A stretch of 22,451 nucleotides of DNA, from contig DAOVUK010000005.1 in assembly GCA_030632625.1 (NCBI GenBank), positions 1-22,451 of the forward strand. The letters are read 5' to 3'. Under the pieces are notes generated by a model. That model saw nothing but the letters and a program-made list of their open reading frames with translations, made no database searches and was not told where the DNA came from. The position numbers were made by a program, and so were the translations under genes. Positions 1 to 7,790 of the stretch are shown here, piece by piece (the first letter of the stretch is position 1; every line of letters starts with the position of its first letter). The stretch is from Gammaproteobacteria bacterium. GTDB lineage: Bacteria > Pseudomonadota > Gammaproteobacteria > GRL18.

Positions 1-474
1 GTTTTCAGAGAAGTCTTTTTCAAATGAACCATCACTTGAATCAGCAGGTCCTCCCATTGCAGGCTCAAAGTCAAAATTAAATGCTTTTTTATCCAGTTTA
101 GCAACTTCTGTAAGACGATGCCCTAAGGCATCCAGGCGAATAATATGTGCCTGCAATTTAGCCAGACTATTGGTCAGGGCGTTAATATTTTCCTGATTGT
201 GCTGTTTAAGTGAATCCAGCTCTTCCTGCTGTCGGGCCAATTCTTCCCTGTATATGCTGCCTACGATCTGGTTTAACTTAGTGCGAATGGGCTCTATATT
301 TTCAGGTTTGTCCAAATCGGCAATGGAGGGCACACGATCATTGGCAATAAAGCCCAAATAATAGGTAATGATCGGGATACTGAGGAATAACAGAGAAATC
401 ATAATGATAAAAGATCGAGACAAATTAATGTCAAATGTTGCCCCGCTTCTTTTTCTTACTAAAATAATATTCAT
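1..474 (-). CDS. M23-family peptidase, N-terminal part (3' end beyond window)
   Basis: The frame is open from ATG at 474 to the window edge, giving 158 codons without a stop. The start MNIILVRKRSGATFDINLSR is followed by one membrane segment (about residues 21-41) and then a long hydrophilic, Gln/Glu/Leu-rich probable coiled coil (about 65-130). It continues into LDALGHRLTEVAKLD and FDFEPAMGGP, which I recognise from the membrane-anchored LytM/M23 proteins encoded between lpxC and secA in many gammaproteobacteria. The catalytic zinc domain would lie outside the window, so the peptidase assignment rests on this N-terminal pattern and on context. A Shine-Dalgarno-like AAGG (480-483) sits 5 nt before the ATG. 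The gene is divergent from dciA. Expected role: periplasmic peptidoglycan hydrolase or activator; some family members are degenerate, and that cannot be judged here. Confidence 0.8.
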   Translation of the reverse strand, partial: MNIILVRKRSGATFDINLSRSFIIMISLLFLSIPIITYYLGFIANDRVPSIADLDKPENIEPIRTKLNQIVGSIYREELARQQEELDSLKQHNQENINALTNSLAKLQAHIIRLDALGHRLTEVAKLDKKAFNFDFEPAMGGPADSSDGSFEKDFSEN

Positions 475-540
475 AAAGACCTTGGCGTGTTGTTTTAATA
501 AACACTGTTTTAAATATTTGGTTAATCAGACAGCATTCCA

Positions 541-549
541 TGCTATAAT
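541..549 (+). promoter_or_regulatory. Putative dciA promoter, extended -10
   Basis: TGCTATAAT at 541-549 combines a perfect -10 hexamer (544-549) with the TGn extension. That can compensate for the weak -35: the best candidate is GTTAAT at 521-526 with a 17-bp spacer. It lies in the 123-bp divergent gap and would give a leader of about 42 nt before the ATG at 598. No clear ribosome binding site precedes that ATG. Confidence 0.55.
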
Positions 550-597
550 CCCTAACTCTTGTTCGTCGTAATTATTTTTTTGCAAAAGTTTCACTGA

Positions 598-1092
598 ATG
601 AAAAAAATTCTTCAACAACCATCCACAAGTATCGAGCGTTTACTGCAACACAGCCGTTATCTTGAATATCTTTCCAAACGTTTATTGACTTATCTTCCAG
701 CTGAATTTGCTGAAAAAATATCTGTTCTGGGCTTCTCCACTTCTGTTGGTGCTTCTTCTGGCGGTGCTTCTTCTGGCGGTACTTCTTCTGGCGGTAAAAG
801 GGAAAAACAACAAAACCTGATTATTGCCGCCAAAAGTGCTGCATGGGCGAGCAAATTACGTTTTTATACACCTGTTTTAAAACGTTCTCTCAGTGCTGAA
901 CCTCAATTCAGTCAACTCAAAAAAATTATTATCAGAGTAGCCTCAGTTAATGTTAGCACAAAAGAAGAGAGAGAAATGCCTGTTTATTCTCCAAATTCAG
1001 CTAAAATCATCGCCAACAGCGCCCAGCACATCGAAAATGATGATTTAAAAGACGCATTAATGCGGCTGGCACATAATGTTGGAAAAAAATAA
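598..1092 (+). CDS. dciA: DciA (DUF721) replicative helicase partner
   Basis: The product is a 164-residue basic protein of the DUF721/DciA family. Known family role: DciA binds the replicative helicase DnaB and promotes its loading on DNA in the many bacteria that lack the phage-derived loaders DnaC/DnaI. Seen here: an N-terminal helical part (residues 1-45), a Ser/Gly-rich tandem repeat (51-66, three GASSG-like units), then the core with LIIAAKSAAWASKLRFYTP, which matches the conserved 'xxxxSxAWAxxLxxxxxxLL' pattern, and the strand region KIIIRVASVNVS. The repeat falls between the helix and the core and is not a usual family feature. The position beside lpxC and an M23 gene is common in non-enteric gammaproteobacteria. 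The gene converges with lpxC, with only 22 bp between the two stops and no strong hairpin terminator. Confidence 0.85.
   Translation: MKKILQQPSTSIERLLQHSRYLEYLSKRLLTYLPAEFAEKISVLGFSTSVGASSGGASSGGTSSGGKREKQQNLIIAAKSAAWASKLRFYTPVLKRSLSAEPQFSQLKKIIIRVASVNVSTKEEREMPVYSPNSAKIIANSAQHIENDDLKDALMRLAHNVGKK
748..795 (+). repeat. In-frame 15-bp tandem repeat in dciA
   Basis: Three 15-bp units (748-762, 763-777, 778-792) plus a partial fourth. Units 1 and 2 are identical (ggtgcttcttctggc) and unit 3 has one substitution. They encode GASSG, GASSG, GTSSG. The unit is a multiple of three, so copy-number change would keep the frame. Confidence 0.95.
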
Positions 1093-1114
1093 CTGTCTTA
1101 TTAATCGGCAGCTA

Positions 1115-2026
1115 TTAATTTGCAGCAATAGACTTCATGTAGGAAATAGGCGCTGATTTTTCATCATTAAAAATGACTTCTTCCCAGGCTGATTCATCAG
1201 CCAGAAGTTCACGCAAAATTTTATTATTAAGTGCATGTCCTGCTTTATGACCACTAAAAGCACCAATCAGACTGCTGCCCAACAGGTAGAGATCTCCAAT
1301 TGCATCCAATATTTTATGCTTAACAAATTCATCCTCATAGCGCAGACCATCTTCATTCAGAATTCGATATTCATCCATTACAATGGCATTATTTAAACTG
1401 CCGCCCAGCGCCAGATTGTTAGCTCTAAGCTGTTCAATCTGATTCATAAAGCCAAAAGTTCTGGCTCGACTGACTTCACGAACAAAGGAAGTAGAAGAAA
1501 AATCGATTTCAGCACTTTGTGCACGTCCCTGGATGGCAGGATGCTCAAAATCAATAATAAATGACACTTTAAATCCTTCATAGGGCTCAAAACGTACCCA
1601 TTTATCCCCTTCTTCAACGACAACATTGCGTTTGATTCGAATAAAGCGTTTGGCTGCTGCTTGCTCAACAAAACCGGCTGATTGCAATAAAAACACAAAT
1701 GGCCCAGCACTGCCATCCATAATGGGCACTTCTGGCGCGCTTAAATCAATATAGGCATTATCAATTCCCATACCGGCCATTGCAGACAATAAATGTTCAA
1801 CCGTAGAGACCTTAACACCCTCTTTAACCAGAGTCGTTGACAACGTCGTGTCGCCGACATTCTCAGCTCTTGCTGGAATTTCCACGGGAGTTTCCAGATC
1901 GATTCTGCGAAAGATAATTCCAGTGTTAACCGGCGCAGGTCGTAGTGTTAAATACACTTTCTCGCCAGAATGCAAACCAACACCGGTTGCTTTTATGCTA
2001 TTTTTCAACGTACGCTGTTTTATCAT
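1115..2026 (-). CDS. lpxC: UDP-3-O-acyl-N-acetylglucosamine deacetylase LpxC
   Basis: Zinc-dependent deacetylase that performs the committed step of lipid A synthesis. The 303 residues align with the usual length (E. coli 305). Zinc ligands and catalytic residues are in place: E77/H78 in [13 protein letters not shown]237 and D241 in [11 protein letters not shown], and H264 in KAGHALNN. Start choice: an ATG at 2035 is also in frame, but AGGA directly abuts it, whereas AGGA lies 9 nt before the ATG at 2026. The 2026 start also gives MIKQRTLK, the family's usual N-terminus. It follows ftsZ after a 184-bp gap with its own promoter. The C-terminus ends in KSIAAN, lacking the non-polar Leu-Ala...Ala-Val-Leu-Ala-type tail that FtsH recognises in E. 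coli LpxC, so turnover control may differ (inference). Confidence 0.97.
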   Translation of the reverse strand: MIKQRTLKNSIKATGVGLHSGEKVYLTLRPAPVNTGIIFRRIDLETPVEIPARAENVGDTTLSTTLVKEGVKVSTVEHLLSAMAGMGIDNAYIDLSAPEVPIMDGSAGPFVFLLQSAGFVEQAAAKRFIRIKRNVVVEEGDKWVRFEPYEGFKVSFIIDFEHPAIQGRAQSAEIDFSSTSFVREVSRARTFGFMNQIEQLRANNLALGGSLNNAIVMDEYRILNEDGLRYEDEFVKHKILDAIGDLYLLGSSLIGAFSGHKAGHALNNKILRELLADESAWEEVIFNDEKSAPISYMKSIAAN

Positions 2027-2066
2027 TGCCGACATTCCTGATTGATGATAAATCCCTCAACATTCG

Positions 2067-2075
2067 AGTATACCA
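2067..2075 (-). promoter_or_regulatory. Putative lpxC promoter, extended -10
   Basis: On the minus strand TGGTATACT (2075 to 2067) gives a -10 hexamer TATACT (5 of 6) with a TGn extension. No good -35 hexamer is seen at 16-18 bp. Transcription would start near 2060, with a leader of about 34 nt carrying the AGGA ribosome binding site. It lies in the 184-bp ftsZ-lpxC gap, so lpxC can probably be expressed apart from the long upstream transcript. Confidence 0.55.
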
Positions 2076-2210
2076 TATTGACTACAAATTTCCTACCCTG
2101 GCAAACTATAACCCCGTATAGCTGCCTGATTTGTAACCGCCATGACATACCTCTTGCTGGCTTTGTATTGATTGACCTATGGACAGGCTCCAAGACACAA
2201 GCATGGCTCA

Positions 2211-3380
2211 TCAGTCATTTTGGCGGCGTAAAAAAGCGGGGATATCAAGATATTTCAAATCTTCAGCTTCGCCTGCCGATGCATATTCATCACCTGAAAC
2301 TTTTTGAGTGACAATGCGTTCTTCTTCTACAATAGAGTTATGGTCAATCGTAGGAATCGTTGCTACTCTGTCACGCTCAGGTTTAACCAGTTTAATTGCA
2401 GCTTTTTCTGCCTGAACCCGTGCTGCCGATCCAATACCTGTTGCCACTACAGTGACACGCATTTCACCATTCATTTCCGGATCAATGACAGTACCGACGA
2501 CAACCGTTGCATTTTCAGCAGCAAAAGATTTGATGGAATTGCCGACTTCTTCAAATTCCCCGATTGACATATCCATACCGGCAGTCACATTTACCAGAAT
2601 GCCTTTAGCCCCGGAAAGATCAACATCTTCCAGCAGTGGACTGGAGATCGCCCGCTCTGCCGCATCTTTTGCTCGATCTTCACCCGTTGCACTGCCCGTA
2701 CCCATCATGGCCATGCCCATTTCTGACATCACGGTACGTACATCAGCAAAATCCACATTAATTAAACCTGGACGGGTAATTAACTCAGAAATACCCTGAA
2801 CGGCATTTAACAAGACATTATTCGCCTCTTTAAACGCATCCAGTAATGTCGTGCCTTTGCCCAAAACAGCCTGTAGTTTTTCATTAGGAATAGTGATTAA
2901 TGAATCAACATATTCTTTCAATTCATTAATACCATCTTCAGCCTGAGCCATACGCCGAGGGCCTTCCCAGGGAAAAGGCTTGGTCACAACTGCAACCGTT
3001 AAAATGCCCATTTCCTTTGCTAATTCGGCAACAATCGGCGCTGCTCCGGTACCTGTTCCACCACCCATGCCGGCAGTAATAAACAACATATCCGTACCAG
3101 AAATGGCTTCCATGATACGCTCACGATCTTCAATTGCCGCTTCACGTCCAACACCAGGATTGGCACCCGCGCCCAGCCCCTTAGTCATTTCATTACCAAT
3201 TTGCAGTACTGTCCGCGCTGACGAATTTGCCAGAGCCTGAGCATCTGTATTAGCACAAATAAAATCCACACTGTCCAGATTACTATTTGCCATATGTTCA
3301 ACAGCATTACCACCTCCGCCGCCAACACCCATGACCTTAATTATTGCTCGATCACTTGTTGTATCCATTAATTCAAACAT
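2211..3380 (-). CDS. ftsZ: Cell division GTPase FtsZ
   Basis: Tubulin homologue that polymerises into the Z ring at mid-cell. 389 residues (E. coli 383). The GTP-binding signature GGGTGTG is at residues 106-112, the glycine-rich [12 protein letters not shown] loop at 17-27, and the T7 catalytic loop NVDFADVR with D209/D212. The C-terminus is [11 protein letters not shown], the conserved peptide that binds FtsA and ZipA. Start choice: a GTG at 3386 is in frame, but AAGGAG (3390-3395) is only 3 nt from it and 9 nt from the ATG at 3380, which begins MFELMD like its homologues. No repeat insertion is present; this and ftsA are among the least altered genes in the cluster. A 95-bp gap separates it from ftsA. 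Confidence 0.98.
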   Translation of the reverse strand: MFELMDTTSDRAIIKVMGVGGGGGNAVEHMANSNLDSVDFICANTDAQALANSSARTVLQIGNEMTKGLGAGANPGVGREAAIEDRERIMEAISGTDMLFITAGMGGGTGTGAAPIVAELAKEMGILTVAVVTKPFPWEGPRRMAQAEDGINELKEYVDSLITIPNEKLQAVLGKGTTLLDAFKEANNVLLNAVQGISELITRPGLINVDFADVRTVMSEMGMAMMGTGSATGEDRAKDAAERAISSPLLEDVDLSGAKGILVNVTAGMDMSIGEFEEVGNSIKSFAAENATVVVGTVIDPEMNGEMRVTVVATGIGSAARVQAEKAAIKLVKPERDRVATIPTIDHNSIVEEERIVTQKVSGDEYASAGEAEDLKYLDIPAFLRRQND

Positions 3381-3420
3381 TCCCACTTACTCCTTCTTCA
3401 CTGCCAATGAAAGATAAATC

Positions 3421-3426
3421 ATTATA
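3421..3426 (-). promoter_or_regulatory. Possible ftsZ -10 element
   Basis: A perfect TATAAT on the minus strand lies in the 95-bp ftsA-ftsZ gap, about 40 nt before the ftsZ ATG. There is no recognisable -35 hexamer and no TGn extension, so this is weak. The wide gap in an otherwise tight operon, with a strong ribosome binding site, is consistent with extra ftsZ transcription, as known in other gammaproteobacteria. Confidence 0.3.
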
Positions 3427-3475
3427 AATATCAACCAAAATGACTACTCACATTCTGGATGCGCTACAACCTCTG

Positions 3476-4711
3476 TTAAAAATTACCCTGAAACCACCTC
3501 TTCATCTTGGCAAAAATGCCAGCAAAACCTTTATGCTCTGAAAATTCAAAACCACTCATTTCCTGATTCTGTTTGCCAAATAATATTAATCCCACGCCCG
3601 TTGAAAACCTGGGATCTTTAACCATATCGGTTAAACCTTCTACTTCCAGAGGAATACCGATTCTAACGGGCATATGAAAAACTTCTTCTGCCAGCTCGAC
3701 GGCTCCTTCCATTTTTGAACTACCTCCAGTGAGTACTACACCTGAAGCACAAAATTCTTCCAGACCACTACGCTGCAGCTCATTTTTTATCAGCGTGTAT
3801 AATTCTTCATAACGAGGCTCTACAACTTCTGCTAAAACCTGACGCGCCAAACGTCTGGGTGGTCTGTCTCCGACACTGGGCACTTCAATTGTTTCTTCAG
3901 GATTGGTCAATTGACGCAATGCACAGGCATATTTAATTTTAATTTCTTCTGCATATTTAGTGGGTGTTCTCAATGCCACTGCAATATCATTAGTGACCTG
4001 ATCACCTGCTACCGGAAAAACTCTGGTGTGCCGAATAGCACCATTAATTAAAATGGCCACATCTGTTGTCCCGCCGCCAATATCCACCAGACAAACACCT
4101 AATTCTTTTTCATCCTCGGTCAATACCGAATAACTGGATGCCAGTTGCTCCAGAATAATATCATCGACCTCCAGGTCACAGCGATGAATACATTTAACGA
4201 CATTTTGTACCGCACTTTCAGCACCTGTCACCATATGGACATCAACTTCCAGACGAACACCAGCCATCCCTACCGGTTCACGAATACCTTCCTGATCATC
4301 AATCAAAAACTGCTGCGGTAAGACATGCAGAATTTTCTGATCGGTTGAAATTGCCACGGCTTTAGCGGCATCCATCACCCGTTCCAGATCTTCAGTAGAT
4401 ACTTCCTTATCTCGAATAGCGACCATGCCATGAGAATTCAGACTGCTGATATGGCTGCCTGCAACACCCACAAAAACAGAATGTATTTCACATCCTGCCA
4501 TTAATTCTGCTTCTTCAATAGCTCGTTTGATGGATTGAACGGTCGATTCAATATTGATAACCACACCTTTTTTCATTCCATGAGCAGCATGATTACCCAT
4601 ACCGATAATTTCTACATCACCATCAGTAGCAACTTCAGCAACTATCGCAGAGATCTTGGAAGTGCCTATATCCAGACCAACTATGAGACGTTTATCATTT
4701 CGCTTAGTCAT
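3476..4711 (-). CDS. ftsA: Cell division protein FtsA
   Basis: Actin-like ATPase that anchors FtsZ filaments to the membrane and recruits later division proteins. 411 residues (E. coli 420). Actin-fold motifs are visible: GLDIGTSKISAIVAEV (phosphate 1, about residues 12-27), CLVDIGGGTTDVAI (phosphate 2) and VVLTGGSSKMEG (adenosine). The region around residues 85-165 fits the FtsA-specific 1C (SHS2) domain. The C-terminus FAKMKRWFQGNF fits the amphipathic membrane-targeting helix. The gene starts 43 bp after ftsQ. The only purine stretch upstream (AGGGAT) is rather far, about 13 nt from the ATG. Confidence 0.97.
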   Translation of the reverse strand: MTKRNDKRLIVGLDIGTSKISAIVAEVATDGDVEIIGMGNHAAHGMKKGVVINIESTVQSIKRAIEEAELMAGCEIHSVFVGVAGSHISSLNSHGMVAIRDKEVSTEDLERVMDAAKAVAISTDQKILHVLPQQFLIDDQEGIREPVGMAGVRLEVDVHMVTGAESAVQNVVKCIHRCDLEVDDIILEQLASSYSVLTEDEKELGVCLVDIGGGTTDVAILINGAIRHTRVFPVAGDQVTNDIAVALRTPTKYAEEIKIKYACALRQLTNPEETIEVPSVGDRPPRRLARQVLAEVVEPRYEELYTLIKNELQRSGLEEFCASGVVLTGGSSKMEGAVELAEEVFHMPVRIGIPLEVEGLTDMVKDPRFSTGVGLILFGKQNQEMSGFEFSEHKGFAGIFAKMKRWFQGNF

Positions 4712-4754
4712 ATACTGTTTCTATCCCTATTCCCTTCTCTATTTTGAAAGAGGT

Positions 4755-5669
4755 TTATTTATTAGCTTTATTTTGCAAACTATTTTGTAACGTCTGCTGC
4801 GACGTATTATCTGTAATCCATTTAATACTGAAGCCATTTGAATAGCGTAAATCTGCATACTCAACTGAACCAAGATATGGTTTCAATTTTCCAGAAAAAA
4901 CCTGAATAAAACGCGCCAGCTGCTGCATGATATTTTCTTTGCCTAATTTAATATTTATATCCATGCTATGCCTTTTTTTAAAACCAGGCGCTGTAAAATC
5001 AGAAGCAGTAAGAGTCAAACTCCAGGTTCTGCGTTTATTCATTCCACAGTGCATTATCCCCAATCCTAACTGTTTGAGACTTTCATTAATCTCAAAACAT
5101 TTTTTCAGTACTTTTTCAGTATTCATTTTTGGACCATAAAGCAAAGCCATTTTATTAAATTTGATCTTCTGAGCTGAGCTTAACTCCGGCTCAAAAATAA
5201 TCCCATTCCTGCTTAATAACTGATAAGCATCAACATATTGCAAAGAGCTGGAGCCTTTAACTGAGATGGAGCCTTCAGCTGAAGGTAAAAAGTCAACAGA
5301 CAGCCAGCGTACAACGGGTTTATGCTCAGCTATTTCCACCAATAATTTATCAGGCCATATCTTTCTTACAGAAACAGACTTAACCCAAGGCAATTTAGCT
5401 AACAATTCCGCTCTGAACTCATCAACATTCAGACTAAAAAAACCACCATTTAAAGCGTTAGCTGCTATCTTCTGCAGCTCTTTACTTTCCTGGTTTTCCA
5501 GGTAGTTAACTAATTCCACTTTTTTAAATGAAAAATTTCCTGGCCTGTTTAACCAGTTTACAAACATCACCAATGATGCAAGCAATGCAATCATCGTCAA
5601 CATTAAAAATAATCGGGCAAAAACATCAGCCCATTTATTTTCTGACCTGCTCCTGCCATTATCTGCCAT
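4755..5669 (-). CDS. ftsQ: Cell division protein FtsQ
   Basis: Bitopic divisome protein that binds FtsL/FtsB and links the cytoplasmic ring to septal peptidoglycan synthesis. 304 residues (E. coli 276). A short cytoplasmic tail precedes one membrane segment (about 18-38), then a POTRA domain (about 46-116, with FSFKKVELVNY and LPWVKSVSVRKIWPDKLLVEI) and the FtsQ-type C-terminal domain. After the POTRA domain, residues about 120-134 carry the low-complexity stretch AEGSISVKGSSSLQ, which resembles the Ddl repeat of the neighbouring gene. The extreme C-terminus holds a second tiny repeat, LQNS-LQNK (two 12-bp units, 4767-4790). The start overlaps the ddl stop by 11 bp, suggesting translational coupling. 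Confidence 0.95.
   Translation of the reverse strand: MADNGRSRSENKWADVFARLFLMLTMIALLASLVMFVNWLNRPGNFSFKKVELVNYLENQESKELQKIAANALNGGFFSLNVDEFRAELLAKLPWVKSVSVRKIWPDKLLVEIAEHKPVVRWLSVDFLPSAEGSISVKGSSSLQYVDAYQLLSRNGIIFEPELSSAQKIKFNKMALLYGPKMNTEKVLKKCFEINESLKQLGLGIMHCGMNKRRTWSLTLTASDFTAPGFKKRHSMDINIKLGKENIMQQLARFIQVFSGKLKPYLGSVEYADLRYSNGFSIKWITDNTSQQTLQNSLQNKANK
5251..5286 (-). repeat. Two degenerate 18-bp units in ftsQ, similar to the ddl repeat
   Basis: Two 18-bp units (5251-5268 and 5269-5286) begin GAGCCTTTA and GAGCCTTCAGC on the plus strand. The ddl array contains the same two unit starts in the same order and with the same period (6566-6594); the two 29-bp segments match at 22 positions. 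This may be a related seed or an older, decayed copy. Confidence 0.6.
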
Positions 5670-6783
5670 GAACGTTAGCAGTGTTTAAAATTTTAACAAT
5701 CAACTCATCAAATTCAATACCCTGATTTCTTGCCGCCATCGGTACCAGGCTATGATCAGTCAAACCAGGCACTGTGTTGATTTCTATCAGCCAGGGCTGT
5801 CCCTGCTCATCACACATAAAATCTACTCGCCCCCAGCCTTCAGCACCAATGAGTTCAAAGGCTTTAAGGACTAATGCCTGATACTGATTTTCCAGGTCTG
5901 TATCGAGGCCAGACGGACAATGATAAAGCGTATCATCAGTGATATATTTAGCCTGAAAATCATAAAACTCTCTGGGTGTTTCAAGTCTAATCAGCGGCAA
6001 AACCTGACCATTCAGCACTGCTCCCGTATATTCTTTACCAACTATCCATTTTTCCACTAATATTTCATTATCATATTTAGCTGCAACATTTAAAGCAGCG
6101 ACTAAAGATGCCCTGTCATCCGCTTTATTCATGCCAATACTGGAGCCTTCATGAGCGGGTTTTACAATGACTGGAAAACCTAATGAAATCTCAATCTTAG
6201 CCAATAACTGCTCAATTAATTGCTTATCATCTGCTAATATCTCTGATGCTTTAATCAACTCAAACCCGGGAGTCGGCAAATCAGCTCCGGACCAAAGCAA
6301 TTTAGTGCGTAGTTTATCCATAGCAATAGCGGAAGCTGCCACTTTACAACCGCTATAGGGTATTCCAAGTGCTTCTAAAACACCTTGAATAACACCATCT
6401 TCTCCACCTCGTCCATGCAGAGCAATAAATGCAATATCAAACTTATTTGCACTCAGTTGCTGGCAAATACTGCCAGAGCCTTTAGCTTTATTAGAGCCAT
6501 CAGCGTTGTTAGAGCCATCAGCACTATTAGAGCCATCAGCGTTGTTAGAGCCATCAGCACTATTAGAGCCTTTAGCGCTATTAGAGCCTTCAGCATTATT
6601 AAAACGTAAATCCAGACCAAAGGCATCAACACCTTTTCTTTTTAAGGCCTCAAGAGCTGCAGCACCGCTTTTTAAAGAAATTTCCCGCTCAGCAGAATCC
6701 CCTCCCATCAGGACAGCAACCCGACCGAATATTTCCCCACGTATGTCACCGGAAAGCTCCAGAGTATCAGGCTGACTATTCAT
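5659..6783 (-). CDS. ddl: D-alanine--D-alanine ligase
   Basis: ATP-grasp enzyme that makes D-Ala-D-Ala for the pentapeptide. 374 residues, versus about 306 in E. coli DdlB. Family motifs are intact: GGDSAEREISLKSG (E32), FIALHGRGGEDG, MDKLRTK, VKPAHEGSSIG, GWGRVDFM, the metal ligands EINTVPG, and SLVPMAAR. Part of the excess length is a Gly/Ser/Asn/Ala hexapeptide array (residues about 63-103) between the second strand and the HGRGGEDG strand, a position where family members have a short loop. Start choice: an in-frame GTG at 6792 is possible, but the ATG at 6783 forms an ATGA overlap with the murB stop and gives a normal N-terminus. It overlaps ftsQ at the other end by 11 bp. Confidence 0.96.
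   Translation of the reverse strand: MNSQPDTLELSGDIRGEIFGRVAVLMGGDSAEREISLKSGAAALEALKRKGVDAFGLDLRFNNAEGSNSAKGSNSADGSNNADGSNSADGSNNADGSNKAKGSGSICQQLSANKFDIAFIALHGRGGEDGVIQGVLEALGIPYSGCKVAASAIAMDKLRTKLLWSGADLPTPGFELIKASEILADDKQLIEQLLAKIEISLGFPVIVKPAHEGSSIGMNKADDRASLVAALNVAAKYDNEILVEKWIVGKEYTGAVLNGQVLPLIRLETPREFYDFQAKYITDDTLYHCPSGLDTDLENQYQALVLKAFELIGAEGWGRVDFMCDEQGQPWLIEINTVPGLTDHSLVPMAARNQGIEFDELIVKILNTANVHGR
6473..6598 (-). repeat. In-frame 18-bp tandem repeat array in ddl
   Basis: Seven contiguous 18-bp units. On the plus strand the consensus is ttagagccatcagc followed by gttg or acta. Units 2-5 alternate A-B-A-B: 6491-6526 and 6527-6562 are identical 36-bp dimers, pointing to a recent two-unit duplication. 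The outer units (6473-6490, 6563-6580, 6581-6598) are diverged. Encoded units are of the type A-D-G-S-N-(N/S/K). Confidence 0.97.
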
Positions 6784-7790
6784 GATTTGCACTCTTGATT
6801 AACAGACTGCTCTCCAATAATTTTAACTTCCGTGTCTAATACTATCCGGCATTGCTCAAATACCGTTTTTTTAATTTTTTCAATTAATGCTTCAACATCT
6901 TCAGCCCGGGCATTACCATTATTAATAATAAAATTGGCATGCTTGGGTGAAATCTGGGCATCATTAATAGACAGCCCTTTTAAACCACAACATTCAATCA
7001 GACGTGCCGCATAATCATTATCAGGATTTTTAAAAACCGAACCGGCATTCGCCTGTTTTGTCGGCTGAGTTTCTGCTCTACGAGCCAGCAAACGTTTAAT
7101 TTCCTGTTTACTTTGTTTTAAACCCTGTGCATCCTTTGCAAAACAAAAGGTGCCGCTTAAAAACCATTCCTGAGCCATTTTGGAATTCATATTATCATTT
7201 GCAGAGTTCATCTTTTTCAACTCAACGTGCCGATACTGTATGTTAAACTCCTGCGCTGTTCGTTTAATGATTTCACCTTTTTGATTAATCACTTTTACCT
7301 GCACAACATGCTGCCATGTTTCTCCACCAAAAGCACCTGCATTCATTGCTAATGCACCGCCAATCGTACCCGGTATACCGGATAAAAACTCTGCACCATT
7401 GATACTATTATTGGCAGCTTTTCGAGAAAATATTGCGCAGGCTACTCCCGCCTGTGCGGTAATAATACATTGTGTTTTTTGTTCTTTTTCAGAGCAATTA
7501 ATATCAAAATCATTCAATACACTATTGGTGTTGATTATAAGACCTTTAACACCACCATCCCGAACCAGTAAATTACTCCCCAAGCCAATCCAGTGAATAC
7601 TTGTTCCTTCGGGCAGCATCTTTAAAACTTTCTGTAAATCAGTCTCATTTTTCGGCTGATATACACATTCAGCCTGACCGCCTATTCGCCACGTTGTATA
7701 CCGAGACAATGACTCATCAATTTTTAACTGACCCTGCAATTGTCCGGCATCTTTTGCTGCCTGCAGTTTTTTCTGTAATTCCGATTTCAT
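6780..7790 (-). CDS. murB: UDP-N-acetylenolpyruvoylglucosamine reductase MurB
   Basis: FAD-dependent reductase that forms UDP-MurNAc from UDP-GlcNAc-enolpyruvate using NADPH. 336 residues. FAD-binding signatures are WRIGG (about 34-38), [13 protein letters not shown] (about 68-80) and [20 protein letters not shown] (138-157). The proton-donor serine is S251 in NAGSVFKNP, the C-terminal glutamate is E321 in LDTEVKIIG, and the conserved arginine is R187 in YRHVE. GSVFKNP together with HANFIIN indicates the shorter type II (S. aureus-like) MurB rather than the E. coli type I. E. coli has no murB in its dcw cluster, but this placement between murC and ddl is common elsewhere. The segment around 193-205 ([13 protein letters not shown]) is a degenerate Met-Asn-Ser repeat insertion. 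It overlaps murC (ATGA) and ddl (ATGA) by 4 bp each. Confidence 0.96.
   Translation of the reverse strand: MKSELQKKLQAAKDAGQLQGQLKIDESLSRYTTWRIGGQAECVYQPKNETDLQKVLKMLPEGTSIHWIGLGSNLLVRDGGVKGLIINTNSVLNDFDINCSEKEQKTQCIITAQAGVACAIFSRKAANNSINGAEFLSGIPGTIGGALAMNAGAFGGETWQHVVQVKVINQKGEIIKRTAQEFNIQYRHVELKKMNSANDNMNSKMAQEWFLSGTFCFAKDAQGLKQSKQEIKRLLARRAETQPTKQANAGSVFKNPDNDYAARLIECCGLKGLSINDAQISPKHANFIINNGNARAEDVEALIEKIKKTVFEQCRIVLDTEVKIIGEQSVNQECKS

Noticed and set aside
368..571. 67-codon plus-strand frame at the left end
   Set aside because: It lies mostly antisense to the start of the M23 gene and across the divergent promoter region, and has no recognisable features.
1093..1114. Terminator between dciA and lpxC
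   Set aside because: Only weak pairings (a 5-bp stem with one wobble around 1093-1111, or ATTAAT repeats) and no T-run; not supportable as a terminator.
2027..2035. Upstream lpxC start at 2035
   Set aside because: The AGGA abuts this ATG, while its spacing suits the ATG at 2026, which also matches the family N-terminus.
6506..6775. Plus-strand frame reading repeated LEPSAL units, resembling a repeat protein
   Set aside because: It is the antisense reading of the ddl 18-bp array; the minus-strand frame has all Ddl motifs.
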